Assembly: GCA_002361095.1 (NCBI GenBank)
Contig: DERU01000036.1
Coordinates: forward strand, 1-8,173
Direction: 5' to 3'
Source of the DNA: Lachnospiraceae bacterium UBA3332
GTDB lineage: Bacteria; Bacillota; Clostridia; Lachnospirales; Lachnospiraceae
Length of the DNA: 8,173 nt
A program made the translations under genes and the position numbers. Shown here in pieces: positions 6,459-8,173 of this stretch (position 1 is its first letter; every line of letters starts with the position of its first letter). The notes below the pieces were generated by a model that ran no database searches, had not been told where the DNA came from, and worked only from the letters and a program-made list of their open reading frames with translations.

Positions 6459-8173
6459 ATGAAACAGGACTACCTTATGCCGTACATACGCCCCCGATCC
6501 CCTTTTTTATGGATAAGCCGGGAAAACCTGCAGCCGAACCGCTATTATTTGTTTCGGGCGGAGTTTGCGGCGGACAGCAAAAAGCCGCCGGTGCGGTTGT
6601 GGATTTCCGCGTGCAAAAAGTACCGGTTTTACTTAAACGGGCACAGGATCGGACAGGGGCCGCCTCCGGCGGTGGAATACGGAAATACGATCGACTGCTA
6701 TGACATTGCGGCACATATTTTACCCGGGGGCAGTAATTGTCTTGCGGTGGAAGTGCAGGATATGGAAGGCAGCAGGGATGCGTATTTGATCGCGTGGATA
6801 CAGGATGAAGACGGCGCGCTGTGTACAAAATTTACCGGGGAATCGTTCCGGGTGTGCCAGGCTCCGATGTGGGAGCCTGACACACAGATGGATACGCAAA
6901 ACAGCAATGTACGTTACCAGGAGCACTATGATGCGCGCAGGGAGCCTGCAGGGTGGAAGGAATCGGGATTTGACGACAGCGGCTGGGAACATCCTGTCGT
7001 GCGGGATCCCCTTCCCCTGCTGCGGCGTGAAATTCCCTTTCCGGAAGAAAAGACGGTATACGCACAGACGGTCACCTGTGTGGAGGAGAGCCTGGCCATT
7101 GTAAACCGGGTACGGAAACAGGATTTGAGTATCGCGCTTTCCCTGGCAGGCAGACCGGTGGAGCAGAGTCTGGTGCGGCAGGAAGAAAATTTGCTGCGGG
7201 CGGAAGGAATTTCCTGCTTTGGAAGCAGCAACGCCCACCAGGATCACAGCTTTTTGGTGGACGGTTATTATGACCCCTGTGTGGTACTGGATTTCGGAAG
7301 GGTGGTGACCGGATATCTGGTACTCGATGTGGAAGGCCCAAGCGGGGCGATGGTTGACGCAGGGTATGCCGAACGGCTGGTGGATGGACATTTTGTCAAC
7401 AGTCTGGAAACCCTGCATGCTTCCGGCCGTTATCTTTTGCGGGAGGGCCGTCAGCAGTTTCGCTTCTTTGCCTGGGAAAGTTTCCGGTTTCTTAAACTGC
7501 GTTTCCGCGATTGCTTTACGCCTGTCACCGTACATTCGGTGCATGTCCAAAGCAGCACATATCCGTACGAAGAAAGGGGAAGCTTCCGGTGCGGGATCCG
7601 GCAGTTGAACCGGTTGTTTGCCATTTGCCGTTATACGCTTCGGCTGTGCAGTCATGATTTTATCATGGATACGCCGTGGCGGGAGCAAAACCAGTGGTGC
7701 GGGGATGCCAGCGCAGTCACCTTGGGAGGGATCTATGCCTGCTTCGGGGATACCAGGCTGCCGGGAAAGTTTTTGCAGCAGGCGGGGATGGTACAGCTGC
7801 CCCATGGACTGATAAAGTTTACCACACAAAACTGGGGTTTTGGAAACTGGCGGGAGGCGACGGTGGATTATTCCCTCTGGTGGGCGGATGCTTTGTGGAA
7901 CCATTATGTCTATACGGGGGAGATCGGATGGATACGGCGTTATTGGCCCCATGTATGCAAATTGGCTTATGCGCTGACAGAGCAGATCGACGAAAACGGA
8001 CTTTTGGGGGACATGCCTTACCGGGCGTTTATCGATTGGGCTTTTGTGGACGGCGTGGATTGGAAGAAAGATTTTGTTTCCGGGGAGAACACGTTTTTGA
8101 ATGCCCAGTTTTTCGGGGTGGCAGAAAAAATGGCGGAAATGGCCCGGCTGATGGGGGACAGTCATATGGAAGG
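6459..8173 (+). CDS. Alpha-L-rhamnosidase, GH78-type, cut by the window end
   Basis: The frame is open for 571 codons and continues past the window. The enzyme is predicted to hydrolyse terminal alpha-L-rhamnose from imported glycosides. It has no signal peptide and about 15 cysteines, so it should be cytoplasmic. The N-terminal part (about 45-115) is a beta-sandwich carrying FYLNGHRIG and a YDIAAHILPGG turn, like GH78 N-domains. GWKESGFDDSGW (165-176) and a second sandwich ending in FAWESFRFLKLRF (337-349) follow. The (alpha/alpha)6 barrel begins near 376. Its motif DTPWREQNQWCGD (404-416) aligns with the GH78 motif holding the general acid: Asp404, Glu409 and Asp416 correspond to Asp567, Glu572 and Asp579 of Bacillus RhaB. 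FIDWAFVD (524-531) fits the family's conserved DW segment. The catalytic base lies beyond the window. GGGAG (6448-6452) lies six bases before ATG 6459. A related deglycosylating barrel enzyme is a minor alternative. Confidence 0.85.
   Translation, partial: MKQDYLMPYIRPRSPFLWISRENLQPNRYYLFRAEFAADSKKPPVRLWISACKKYRFYLNGHRIGQGPPPAVEYGNTIDCYDIAAHILPGGSNCLAVEVQDMEGSRDAYLIAWIQDEDGALCTKFTGESFRVCQAPMWEPDTQMDTQNSNVRYQEHYDARREPAGWKESGFDDSGWEHPVVRDPLPLLRREIPFPEEKTVYAQTVTCVEESLAIVNRVRKQDLSIALSLAGRPVEQSLVRQEENLLRAEGISCFGSSNAHQDHSFLVDGYYDPCVVLDFGRVVTGYLVLDVEGPSGAMVDAGYAERLVDGHFVNSLETLHASGRYLLREGRQQFRFFAWESFRFLKLRFRDCFTPVTVHSVHVQSSTYPYEERGSFRCGIRQLNRLFAICRYTLRLCSHDFIMDTPWREQNQWCGDASAVTLGGIYACFGDTRLPGKFLQQAGMVQLPHGLIKFTTQNWGFGNWREATVDYSLWWADALWNHYVYTGEIGWIRRYWPHVCKLAYALTEQIDENGLLGDMPYRAFIDWAFVDGVDWKKDFVSGENTFLNAQFFGVAEKMAEMARLMGDSHME

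Noticed and set aside
6152..6703. A 183-codon plus-strand frame over the end of the second permease and the start of the rhamnosidase
   Set aside because: It is out of frame with two well-supported genes, its sequence is low-complexity Gly/Arg/Ala, and it would read through the intergenic hairpin.
6720..8165. A 481-codon open frame on the minus strand opposite the rhamnosidase gene
   Set aside because: Its product is rich in Pro, His and Arg with no recognisable domain, there is no matching ribosome site, and the plus strand in this stretch encodes a clear GH78 protein. It is an antisense shadow of GC-biased third positions.

Overview
The window holds a carbohydrate-uptake locus of a Gram-positive, Firmicutes-type bacterium. 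The best guess is a gut or plant-polymer-degrading Clostridia such as a Lachnospiraceae relative; a Paenibacillus relative is possible. The reasons are the lipoprotein signal ending LAGC, strong AAGGAGG-type ribosome binding sites, sigma-A-like promoters, a two-transmembrane AraC-family regulator next to an LplABC/YtcQP-type transporter, and a moderate base composition (about half G+C by eye) with a sharply AT-rich intergenic region. The species cannot be named from this sequence alone.

Layout. Positions 112-2316 on the minus strand encode a 734-residue membrane-bound AraC-family regulator with an extracytoplasmic sensor region. A 391-base divergent control region (2317-2707) follows. It carries a good promoter for each direction, a three-copy AT-rich repeat, and a leader of about 220 bases for the plus-strand operon. 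On the plus strand come a lipoprotein solute-binding protein (2708-4417), an LplB-like permease (4514-5458), a YtcP/LplC-like permease (5529-6416), and a cytoplasmic family-78-type alpha-L-rhamnosidase (from 6459, cut by the window end after 571 codons). All three gaps between operon genes contain GC-rich stem-loops. The gap between the two permeases is also spanned exactly by a possible 26-codon small frame that overlaps both neighbours.

How it works together (inference from families and order). The regulator probably senses an extracellular sugar or a loaded binding protein and activates the divergent operon. The lipoprotein captures an oligosaccharide or glycoside and the two permeases import it. 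The ATPase is not in the window and is probably a shared MsmX/UgpC-type protein encoded elsewhere. The leaderless rhamnosidase would then remove terminal rhamnose inside the cell. This resembles Bacillus subtilis rhamnogalacturonan and lpl/ytc loci in logic, so a pectin- or rhamnoside-derived substrate is likely but not shown. I found no RNA genes, insertion sequences, CRISPR arrays or phage genes. The gene families are known; the least-explained parts are the intergenic structures and the small frame.
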